A stretch of 64,000 bases of DNA. Origin: Bdellovibrionaceae bacterium UBA3535 (lineage in GTDB: Bacteria; Bdellovibrionota; Bdellovibrionia; Bdellovibrionales; UBA840). This document shows, piece by piece, positions 24,809 through 32,038 of this stretch (position 1 is the stretch's first letter; every line of letters starts with the position of its first letter). Location of the stretch: NCBI GenBank assembly GCA_002376845.1, contig DFOS01000026.1, positions 62,001-126,000 of the forward strand. Direction: 5' to 3'. Under the pieces are notes generated by a model. The model did not search any database. It saw nothing but the letters and a program-made list of their open reading frames with translations, and was not told where the DNA came from. The position numbers were made by a program, and so were the translations under genes.

Positions 24809-25575
24809 ATATATCTCCCTATTTTTTGAAAAATAAAATTATCAATACTTACTTTTGAAAAAGGAAAAACGGGCACTTTATGTGTGTATTCAATATACTT
24901 TTTATTCGTAGATAGTATTTTTTCCTTTCGTGCAATTCCATATAAAATATAAGAAGACCAAACAATGCTAAGAAAAAGATGATCTAGTGACATATAAGGC
25001 GTGGTCCATATCATCCCAAGAAATCCAATATAGATGGGGTGCCGGGTAATTAAAAATGGGCCGTGTCTTGGCATTCTATGTTGTAATTTTTTATTTTGTA
25101 GACTTCTCAGCCAATCTTCTACTCCGTTTTGCTTACCCAATCCTACAGCGACCATGGCCCAAAACATGAACAGCCAACTAAGACCATAGAAAATTAAGAA
25201 AAAGCTTTCCTGGTGCCCTTTAAGACTATACAGATGAAAATTAGACGATTGCCAATATGTATCCAATAAAATGATCGCTAATGAAGCATGCAAAGAGTAA
25301 AAACTATAGTACAATCCCTTAGGTATGTACCTGTACAAAAACACTTTCGTTTTTGCCCTCAAAAGTAGGCTATGGGGAATAATAAAAAAAGCGACTAGCA
25401 ACAAATTCGACAATATTTTGTATGTATCATTATGGAGCACTACCCTTGGCTGCATATACAAAAGAAAGAACCAAAGCCGAAAAATTGCGTAGGAGAAAAT
25501 GGCTATATTAATTAAACCCACCAGCGCAAATACTGGCTTTTTGTTTAATGTTCGGTAACATATGGTTTGACTCAT
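24805..25575 (-). CDS. membrane methyltransferase, NnrU/MddA/ICMT-like
   Basis: 256 aa with six or so membrane helices. The C-terminal part has RMPRHGPFLITRHPIYIGFLGMIW, the R-H-P-x-Y-x-G SAM-binding motif, then RKEKILSTNKKYIEYTHKVP, the E-x-x-L-x-x-x-x-x-x-Y-x-x-Y motif of the isoprenylcysteine methyltransferase superfamily. It resembles the methanethiol methyltransferase/NnrU branch. It is the second such enzyme in this operon and first in order; a strong GGGGG SD lies before the ATG at 25575. A tailoring O- or S-methylation is the likely role. Confidence 0.75.
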   Translation of the reverse strand: MSQTICYRTLNKKPVFALVGLINIAIFSYAIFRLWFFLLYMQPRVVLHNDTYKILSNLLLVAFFIIPHSLLLRAKTKVFLYRYIPKGLYYSFYSLHASLAIILLDTYWQSSNFHLYSLKGHQESFFLIFYGLSWLFMFWAMVAVGLGKQNGVEDWLRSLQNKKLQHRMPRHGPFLITRHPIYIGFLGMIWTTPYMSLDHLFLSIVWSSYILYGIARKEKILSTNKKYIEYTHKVPVFPFSKVSIDNFIFQKIGRYI

Positions 25576-25685
25576 TACTTTGCCCCCGTGCTATGATTAA
25601 CTATAGGTATTTTTCTTAGTTTTCTATATAGGCAAAATTCCTATAGCGAGTATTATCAATTAGTTACGGGGTGATTTTAGGCAAA
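25576..25685. promoter_or_regulatory. divergent control region with nested inverted repeats
   Basis: Between the PKS operon and the regulator gene. CTATAGG (25601-25607) is inverted at CCTATAG (25640-25646). Between them lies CTATATAGG (25624-25632), itself palindromic in its first 8 nt. CCCCGT (25584-25589) and ACGGGG (25666-25671) form a wider inverted pair, which may simply be the SD regions of the two divergent genes. The first three are plausible operators for the adjacent LuxR-type regulator. Confidence 0.45.
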
Positions 25686-26231
25686 ATGCATTACTTCAAA
25701 CTGAGAAAATATGAGCGCATATATACCGTTGTCATCTTATTTGCCATTGGATTGCTCACTACCATTGATATTATTGAAGACCTTGCTGATGGTTACCACC
25801 TAAGGCACTTAGGTTTAGATATAGGCATCGCTGTTTTCTCGTTTTTAGCGGTGATTATTCTTTTTCGGCAATTACTATTAAGTAAACAAAAAATTAGTCT
25901 CTTAGAAAAAGAGCGTCTCATTTTGAGTCAACTGGCAGAGGAATTAAAAATGCGGTCCCAAACATTTCTAGAGGGCTTATCCGTGGTGATTGATCAGTCC
26001 TTTGAGGTGTGGAATTTGACTCCATCAGAGCGAGAAATTGGCCTCTTCCTACTAAAAGGATTAAGTGTAGAAGAGATATCCGAAATCCGAGGCTCTTCGG
26101 AAAAGACGATTCGCAATCAAACTAATTCCATCTATAAAAAATCCAATTTAAAAGGACGCCAGGAATTTCAAGCTTATTTCCTAGAAGATCTACTACCCCC
26201 TGCCAATGAAATACATGAAAAAGACTACTAA
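25686..26231 (+). CDS. membrane-anchored LuxR-type HTH regulator
   Basis: 181 aa from the ATG at 25686; a GTG at 25671 would add five residues and is possible. Two N-terminal membrane helices (IYTVVILFAIGLLTTIDII and LGLDIGIAVFSFLAVIILF) are joined by a short loop, then a coiled-coil stretch rich in Leu, Glu and Lys. The C-terminal GerE/LuxR HTH is LTPSEREIGLFLLKGLSVEE followed by ISEIRGSSEKTIRNQTNSIYKK. There is no receiver or ligand domain, so it may sense the membrane or lipid directly. Divergent from the PKS operon and overlapping the exporter gene, it is the obvious regulator of both. Confidence 0.8.
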   Translation: MHYFKLRKYERIYTVVILFAIGLLTTIDIIEDLADGYHLRHLGLDIGIAVFSFLAVIILFRQLLLSKQKISLLEKERLILSQLAEELKMRSQTFLEGLSVVIDQSFEVWNLTPSEREIGLFLLKGLSVEEISEIRGSSEKTIRNQTNSIYKKSNLKGRQEFQAYFLEDLLPPANEIHEKDY

Positions 26232-28209
26232 TGCGATAACCTTAGTTTTACTCTTCTTAACCTGTTTGGGCTGTTTACTTTATTCTAATGACCTCAAGCA
26301 AAATAATAAAGAAACAGTCTTTTTAACACAATCTGGAATTCGATCTTATGACAGTTTCAAGATCAGCCACGGCGAAAAAAACCTAGTCGTAGCCAAAAAA
26401 GAATTTGCCCACACAATACAAGGTGAAGATCGAAAGCTTTTTTTCGAACAAGTTCAGACTTTAAGAAGTCTATGCGAAGAAAGCTGCGAGATCATTTCCA
26501 GTGATATCGGGACAAAAAATATTGGCGATCTATTCACCCTTGAAGGTTCCAATTATTTTGGGCTAATACTAATTGGCCATCAGCAAGGCGCAGCCGTAAA
26601 AAAAGTGATTCAATACATGCAGAAAGACAAATACTGGAAGGATAGCATCTTCTCTGGCGTATCATATACCAATTTATTATTAGACAAATACTCTGAATCA
26701 ATTAAGAAAATTCTTTTTCCCTTACTATTTGCTGGAATTTTTATTTTTCTTATCATTCTAAGCGGCAGTTTTATAACTGGAGCTCTTCTATTTATTCCAT
26801 GCCTATTTGGCGCAGCCGTATCACTAGCTTTAATTAAGAGCCTGCTCAGCTATTCGAATCTGATTACTTCCATCATTCCTGTATTAATATTTGTATTAAG
26901 CCTTTCCTTAGTTTTGCATATTTATTATACAGCCTGCGAATTCGGCGGCATGAGAGAAGCCATAGCCGAAAAACGAAAGCCACTATTACTAATGGTACTA
27001 ACTACATTCATAGGTTTTTCCTCTTTGTATTTTTCGGATCTCAATGCCATACAAGAATTTGGCATTTTAACTGCTAGCTTAATACTTATCAGTGCCATCA
27101 TATCTCTAATGTGGTTAATACAATTAGATAACCTCATTGATTTCAATAAAAAAGAAAGCTTTCTAGAAAGAAAATTAGGGGGATTAAAAAACTTTTTTTC
27201 CTATGCTTTTTCATTTCGCAAGATAATCATTTCTTCTTTTTTACTACTTATAATTGGCGGTTACTTTCTGAATAAAATACCAATTATAACTGATGCCAAC
27301 CAATATTTTCCAAAAAAATCGAACGTTGAAACCAATATTAATGATATAAGCAAGAATGTCGCTGGCGTTCCACTGTTAGAAATCATAATCCAAACAAGCG
27401 ATGATTCCTCGGATAAAATACTCGCTGCAGAAAATGACCTAAAAGAATTCATAAGCAAAAATACCTATCATATGAATTTGTTATCTAAGAATACGCTGAA
27501 TTTTATTGCCATGCAAAATATGCTGGAATTGCAACAATCAGAGCCCATAAGGGAAGTATTTCAAACCTTAATGCATGATTATGAAAATCAAAATACAACT
27601 AGACTAACGATTCTATCAACTCAAATGAATGTAGATGAATTTGAGTCTTTTACAGCAGATGCCGGCGAGATATTAGATCAATATGACCTTAAATACGATT
27701 TTAATGGTCTCTATTACCACCTGATGGTCGCACAAAAAAATATGATTATTACCTTGTTTAAAAGCTTTTTTATTAGCTTGATAATAATCTCACTACTTGC
27801 CTTTATATTTTTTAAAAAAATTCGCCTGTTTTTTATATTTATAGCCGTTAATGTCATACCTGTATTTGCTTCATTTATTGTTTTAAAAACATTGGGCATA
27901 TCTTTTAATATTGCGACCGTAATGACCTATAGCATTTCTTTAGGCTTAATCGTCGACAGTTCCTTTCATATCATTCATGCACTAGAAAAAATGCCAATGA
28001 ATAGTAAACTTTATTTTCAATCAGTAGTTCTCCCTATTATTGGCAGCACTTTAGTGCTTTGCATCAGCTTTGCCTTATTTGCCGTACATGATTTTTTACC
28101 TATCAAAGAGTTTGGTATGTGCTTAGCGATAATACTGTTTATTGGCATGATCTATGACTTAAAAATTCTCCCCAGGCTTTTTTTAATGGGTGAGAAAACA
28201 AAGTGTTAA
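26206..28209 (+). CDS. MMPL/RND-family lipid exporter
   Basis: 667 aa. The start overlaps the regulator gene by 26 nt; the ATG at 26215 (MKKTTNAITLVLLFLTC) is an equally good start. The pattern is RND-like: one helix, a periplasmic domain (about 30-165), five clustered helices (about 166-310), then the same again (about 335-355, 360-520, 520-660), about 12 helices in all. The MMPL family exports complex lipids in mycobacteria and polyketide lipids or hopanoids in others. It probably moves the polyketide lipid made by the divergent operon. Its TAA is shared with the convergent gene at 28206. The segment is very AT-rich. Confidence 0.8.
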   Translation: MKYMKKTTNAITLVLLFLTCLGCLLYSNDLKQNNKETVFLTQSGIRSYDSFKISHGEKNLVVAKKEFAHTIQGEDRKLFFEQVQTLRSLCEESCEIISSDIGTKNIGDLFTLEGSNYFGLILIGHQQGAAVKKVIQYMQKDKYWKDSIFSGVSYTNLLLDKYSESIKKILFPLLFAGIFIFLIILSGSFITGALLFIPCLFGAAVSLALIKSLLSYSNLITSIIPVLIFVLSLSLVLHIYYTACEFGGMREAIAEKRKPLLLMVLTTFIGFSSLYFSDLNAIQEFGILTASLILISAIISLMWLIQLDNLIDFNKKESFLERKLGGLKNFFSYAFSFRKIIISSFLLLIIGGYFLNKIPIITDANQYFPKKSNVETNINDISKNVAGVPLLEIIIQTSDDSSDKILAAENDLKEFISKNTYHMNLLSKNTLNFIAMQNMLELQQSEPIREVFQTLMHDYENQNTTRLTILSTQMNVDEFESFTADAGEILDQYDLKYDFNGLYYHLMVAQKNMIITLFKSFFISLIIISLLAFIFFKKIRLFFIFIAVNVIPVFASFIVLKTLGISFNIATVMTYSISLGLIVDSSFHIIHALEKMPMNSKLYFQSVVLPIIGSTLVLCISFALFAVHDFLPIKEFGMCLAIILFIGMIYDLKILPRLFLMGEKTKC

Positions 28210-30035
28210 AAGTGATACCGAATCGACATCGAACTGCGATAGCCTTCTGACTTCGTTGACTTAAGCATTTCCTGCCACTCATTTTCCTGCAAAAGACTTA
28301 AGTTTTTGCTAATAGCATAACGCCAATCCACACGAGCCCGAATAAAATTTGTATCACTTGAGGCCAATAGATCTTGACCATACCGCAACCTAGCCTGCAA
28401 CTTCCATTTGTGAAAAGACAGTATGGCTCCTATTTGAGGGCCTAGATCCAAATCCCCTAAGACCTCCGATTTCCCCCAATTTATCTCCCCCACTAACAAA
28501 GAAAAGAGACTAAGATTCGAATAATCCTTAGTAAAACCATAGGATGCTTTTGTGTACCACCTTTTGTCGCTGACTCTTTCTGTTAGTATGTTTTCTTTTA
28601 ATGCCAAATTGATGCCCCAAGAGTAGGAAGAACGATAGGATTGGAAGGATCGAAAATTCTCAATATTTATTAAAGAAAAATCGCGCACCCACACTTCCTC
28701 ATCATTTGCGCTCAAGCGCAGGTGAAAGAACTCAACACTTGAGTTCTTTATATAGCCGGGCTCGCGGTCCATCAGGTTATGTGTAGCAAAACGGTAGGAA
28801 ACATTTCCCACCATTTCATCATTTAGAATCGAAAACCCCGCAGAACTTGCCTGGGAGCGATGAGCCAAATGTGGAGCTTCATTGGGCGCCCCCTCATATT
28901 TAGCAGAATCGGCGATTTCTGCAAATTTAGCGCGGCGAATGTAAACTTGCTTTTCCAGTGCTTGAAAAGCTTGCGGCAATTCTCCTTGATTTTTGTGTCT
29001 TTCATAAGCCAAATACTCGATAACGGCGTCCAAAGTCTTTGCAGAGACATCTTGTGGCAACGGCGCTTTGGGCTCGTAGATGATTTGTAAAAAATCTGAT
29101 TTCTGCTGCTTAGTTAAAATTGATACACTATAATCCAATTTGCTCGATTGAGAGGGAACCACACGCAGCTCCCCTATTCGGCCCACATCTTCTAGCTTTG
29201 TTATTATTTCGATGGGATGCACATAAAAATCCAATTGATTTTCATCTCGCATATCCTCCAGAACCGCAGCAAAAGTTCGAAGCAATACCCCGGCACAGTT
29301 TTCATCCAAAAAATAATAGGTAAAGCCGCCGGTATGTACAATTTCCCACAGGTGTTTGATTAAAAAATCCTTTTCTTTTTTTGATAGACGAATTTCATAA
29401 AGCCAAAGATCACGGTTTTCTATACTGCCATACTGAAAAATACGATGATAAAACGGCATGACCGAATAATCTCCTGGATACCAACCCGTTAGGCCACCAA
29501 AAACATAGGAAAAACCATTTACATCGGAGGGTATATTGCCGGCGTAATTGTAGGTCAGCCAAAAGCTTTGCACCTGTCTGGGAGACTCTAAAAGTAAAAA
29601 CGAATGCCCAAAAACCGAGGCGGGGTTGGCAATAAACTGAGAAGCATATACCAAATAGATTTTGCTGGGAGCATAGGAGCGCATCCACTCGTTGAACTTA
29701 CTACAGTTTACCTTTGCAGCTAATGGAAAATAATCTTTTAAAAATTCATAGCGAGCGGGAAATAGACACTGAGGATGGCTTTCGTTTATAGGGTGAGTGG
29801 CTTGAAAAACTTGAATCGAAGCTTGTAGCTCCTTTTTTGGATCATGTGCCCCATTTTCGCGGTCTATGAAGTATTTCTCATCTAGGACTAGACTTTTATA
29901 AGCACTGCCCTCTTTTTCGTAATAAAGTAGGTTCAACCAAGCTTGAGAATTTGCCACTTGGTGAATCCTATCCTCTTGCGCAAAGGCGGCCGTAGAAAAA
30001 AAACTGATAAGCAAGATTGTGAGCCAATTCTTCAT
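28206..30035 (-). CDS. DUF4105/Lnb-like periplasmic protein with C-terminal barrel
   Basis: 609 aa. Signal peptide MKNWLTILLISFFSTAAFA. Residues about 130-280 match the DUF4105 family: SVFGHSFLLLESPRQ, NYAGNIPSDVNGFSYVFGGL, then ENRDLWLYEIRLSKKEKDFL and YYFLDENCAGVLLRTF. Some members (Lnb) N-acylate lipoproteins in a transacylase reaction, with a His and a Cys (DENCAG) as likely catalytic residues. The C-terminal 220 residues alternate hydrophobic and polar like outer-membrane beta strands and end in an aromatic (RYHF), suggesting an outer-membrane barrel. Convergent with the MMPL gene. Confidence 0.8.
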   Translation of the reverse strand: MKNWLTILLISFFSTAAFAQEDRIHQVANSQAWLNLLYYEKEGSAYKSLVLDEKYFIDRENGAHDPKKELQASIQVFQATHPINESHPQCLFPARYEFLKDYFPLAAKVNCSKFNEWMRSYAPSKIYLVYASQFIANPASVFGHSFLLLESPRQVQSFWLTYNYAGNIPSDVNGFSYVFGGLTGWYPGDYSVMPFYHRIFQYGSIENRDLWLYEIRLSKKEKDFLIKHLWEIVHTGGFTYYFLDENCAGVLLRTFAAVLEDMRDENQLDFYVHPIEIITKLEDVGRIGELRVVPSQSSKLDYSVSILTKQQKSDFLQIIYEPKAPLPQDVSAKTLDAVIEYLAYERHKNQGELPQAFQALEKQVYIRRAKFAEIADSAKYEGAPNEAPHLAHRSQASSAGFSILNDEMVGNVSYRFATHNLMDREPGYIKNSSVEFFHLRLSANDEEVWVRDFSLINIENFRSFQSYRSSYSWGINLALKENILTERVSDKRWYTKASYGFTKDYSNLSLFSLLVGEINWGKSEVLGDLDLGPQIGAILSFHKWKLQARLRYGQDLLASSDTNFIRARVDWRYAISKNLSLLQENEWQEMLKSTKSEGYRSSMSIRYHF

Positions 30036-30117
30036 TTATATTCCACTAGTTACTTAACTGAAGAGGTAAATGCGCCCACCCCTCCTGCCCTATGGTAGTA
30101 CTGCAATCGCAATCGCC

Positions 30118-30146
30118 TTGACAGCAACAAGGTTAGCACTTGTACT
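30118..30146 (+). promoter_or_regulatory. sigma-70-type promoter
   Basis: TTGACA (30118-30123), 17 nt, TGTACT (30141-30146). Transcription would start near 30153, 24 nt before the ATG at 30177, with AAGGA in between. Confidence 0.6.
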
Positions 30147-30176
30147 AATAGAAACAATCATTTCAAGGATAAAAAC

Positions 30177-30743
30177 ATGAAGCAAATTACATTCTTTATC
30201 GCAGCTTTAGTATTTTCCAACTTTGCCATGGCCAATGCCTATAAATGCGCCAAAATGGTGTACAGTGATGGCTGGTTGATAGACTATGAATATTTAGGAA
30301 ATACTTGGGGTGCCAACACGAAAAAACACGGAGCCCTGAGCTCAACCTTTGGCTCCTCCATTGAAAAAACAACCAGTAGTGTGGACCCAGGAGTCTATAC
30401 AGGACAAGCCATGTCCTCCATGCAATACAGTTCCTCCTGGGGGGATTGCTCCATGCTGGACTACCATATTACAAAAAAGATTCGTAAAGACTATATCGAG
30501 CAGAATATCCACGAAATTAGAAAGCAGATTGCTTTAGGTCATGGCATTCATATTGATTCTTTGGCCTTTCTATCTGGCTGTAAGGGAATCGAACAAAATC
30601 GCTGGTTGCACAATCTTCGCCAGAACACCGAAATTTTTTATGAGGCTGAAAACGCTGATGGTTTTGTTCTTGGTTTGGATTCCATGATTCAATCTGACAG
30701 GAATTTAAATCGTAAATGTCAAATGCCCCAAGAATTATCTTAA
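30177..30743 (+). CDS. secreted DUF3015-like protein
   Basis: 188 aa. Signal peptide MKQITFFIAALVFSNFAMA. The mature part has repeated short Ser/Thr/Gly-rich segments (SSTFGSSIEKTTSS) and the end motif YIEQNIHEIRKQIALGHGIHIDSLAFLSGC, resembling the tail of DUF3015 proteins (x-x-D-L-A-x-G-x-G-E-x-L-x-A-L-A). The match is from memory and partial. Four or five cysteines suggest disulfides. Function unknown. It has its own sigma-70-type promoter and ends 13 nt before a convergent gene. Confidence 0.55.
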   Translation: MKQITFFIAALVFSNFAMANAYKCAKMVYSDGWLIDYEYLGNTWGANTKKHGALSSTFGSSIEKTTSSVDPGVYTGQAMSSMQYSSSWGDCSMLDYHITKKIRKDYIEQNIHEIRKQIALGHGIHIDSLAFLSGCKGIEQNRWLHNLRQNTEIFYEAENADGFVLGLDSMIQSDRNLNRKCQMPQELS

Positions 30744-30756
30744 TTTCATGCGGCGG

Positions 30757-31914
30757 CTAATATTTTTTGGCCGCCACCTTTGTAGACAAAATCTCCATCA
30801 CATCTTCTTCACTCACGGCATGCTCTTCATCGTCGATATTTACAACGTATAGCAAACCATGAAGTTTTGTTTCATTCTCATACTTTGGTTCTAAACCACT
30901 AGCTAGCATCAAAGTATCTAGCAGCCTTCTTTGATCCTTGTATTTTTGATCCCCGTACTTTCCTTCACGCGTGGCCACACAGCCGCGCGTTGCTACAAAA
31001 GGATGGTGCTTTGAAAAAGGGTTCCAGTTTTTTTGCCCGGTACCGTGGATACGCAAATAGGCCCGTCCAATATCCCTAGCCACTACGGCCTCCTGCCACC
31101 AAGTATGATCATGACTACTCTCGGGCAAAACCATGCTTTCCGTATTTTTAGGTACAAAATTCAATATCAAACGGCGATAGTCACCAAAACGAAAGTTTTT
31201 ATCCGCATAGGGCATGACTCCATCAATAGTATGCACACCCGCTGGAGTGTGACCATCTGTTTTGTAAGAAGGTCTACCTTTTTTAGAAAGACCTAGGCTT
31301 GGCATGGTCCACAAACTGCCATCTTCTCGACTATAAAAATTGCCCCACTTATCTTTTAACAAGAATAAACAAGGATATTTGCGGTTTTGTCGACATAGCA
31401 TAAATAGACGAATGCCCTCTTTGTATTTACCGCCCTGAAATTCATCTGCGCTTGGCGTGTGAAAGACTAAATCCTTTAAGGTTCCCATGTCCGGCATTTG
31501 GGAGCCATACACAGTAGCTCGGCATTCCGTGGACAAATACAAACAAGCGGTAAGCTCATCTCGCTCGCTTTGTAGAGCTAGGTCAAACCTATCCGGAAGC
31601 TTATTGTATGCATTGTCCTGAAGATAGTACTGCAGTCGAATAATGTCTGCGGAAGCAATCTTGTCATGGGGTAGGCTCTGCCATAATTTATCAATATCGG
31701 CTTGCTGCATATACTGTTTGTCTATTAATTCGATCCAAGCATCTATCAAGATTTTGTAATCACATAGACTTGCTGTCCACTTGTGGCAGACACTGGGAAC
31801 TTTCATGTTTTTTAAGGACTGTTGATAGGCTAGAAAAGTTTTTTCCTTGTCGTAGTTTGTTAGAGCATATGAGTTAATTGGCAAAATAATGATGAAAAAT
31901 AAGAAATAACGCAT
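30757..31914 (-). CDS. YkuD-like L,D-transpeptidase family protein
   Basis: 385 aa. Signal peptide MRYFLFFIIILPINSYA. The N-terminal 190 residues are helical with several Cys. The C-terminal part has HTPAGVHTIDGVMPYADK, then YLRIHGTGQKN and VATRGCVATREGKYGD, the H-G-x and G-C-x-x-x-R elements of the YkuD fold, in which Cys is the nucleophile. Whether it is a transpeptidase or an endopeptidase of the same fold is not clear. It is the second YkuD-type protein within 12 kb. Confidence 0.75.
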   Translation of the reverse strand: MRYFLFFIIILPINSYALTNYDKEKTFLAYQQSLKNMKVPSVCHKWTASLCDYKILIDAWIELIDKQYMQQADIDKLWQSLPHDKIASADIIRLQYYLQDNAYNKLPDRFDLALQSERDELTACLYLSTECRATVYGSQMPDMGTLKDLVFHTPSADEFQGGKYKEGIRLFMLCRQNRKYPCLFLLKDKWGNFYSREDGSLWTMPSLGLSKKGRPSYKTDGHTPAGVHTIDGVMPYADKNFRFGDYRRLILNFVPKNTESMVLPESSHDHTWWQEAVVARDIGRAYLRIHGTGQKNWNPFSKHHPFVATRGCVATREGKYGDQKYKDQRRLLDTLMLASGLEPKYENETKLHGLLYVVNIDDEEHAVSEEDVMEILSTKVAAKKY

Positions 31915-32038
31915 GCTGATTCCTTCCTTGCAACCAAGATGTATGCGTTTAGTTTACATGAGTGCGCGTAAAAGCAATTCCCTTGTCTATGATTTTGGTT
32001 CAATGTCGATACAAATCTCGACCAAAGCACAATATAAT

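Noticed and set aside
25584..25671. CCCCGT/ACGGGG as operator halves
   Set aside because: Both coincide with likely SD sequences of the divergent genes.
30751..30776. GGCGGC/GCCGCC hairpin as terminator between convergent genes
   Set aside because: The T-run lies in the loop and no T-run follows the stem; too weak.
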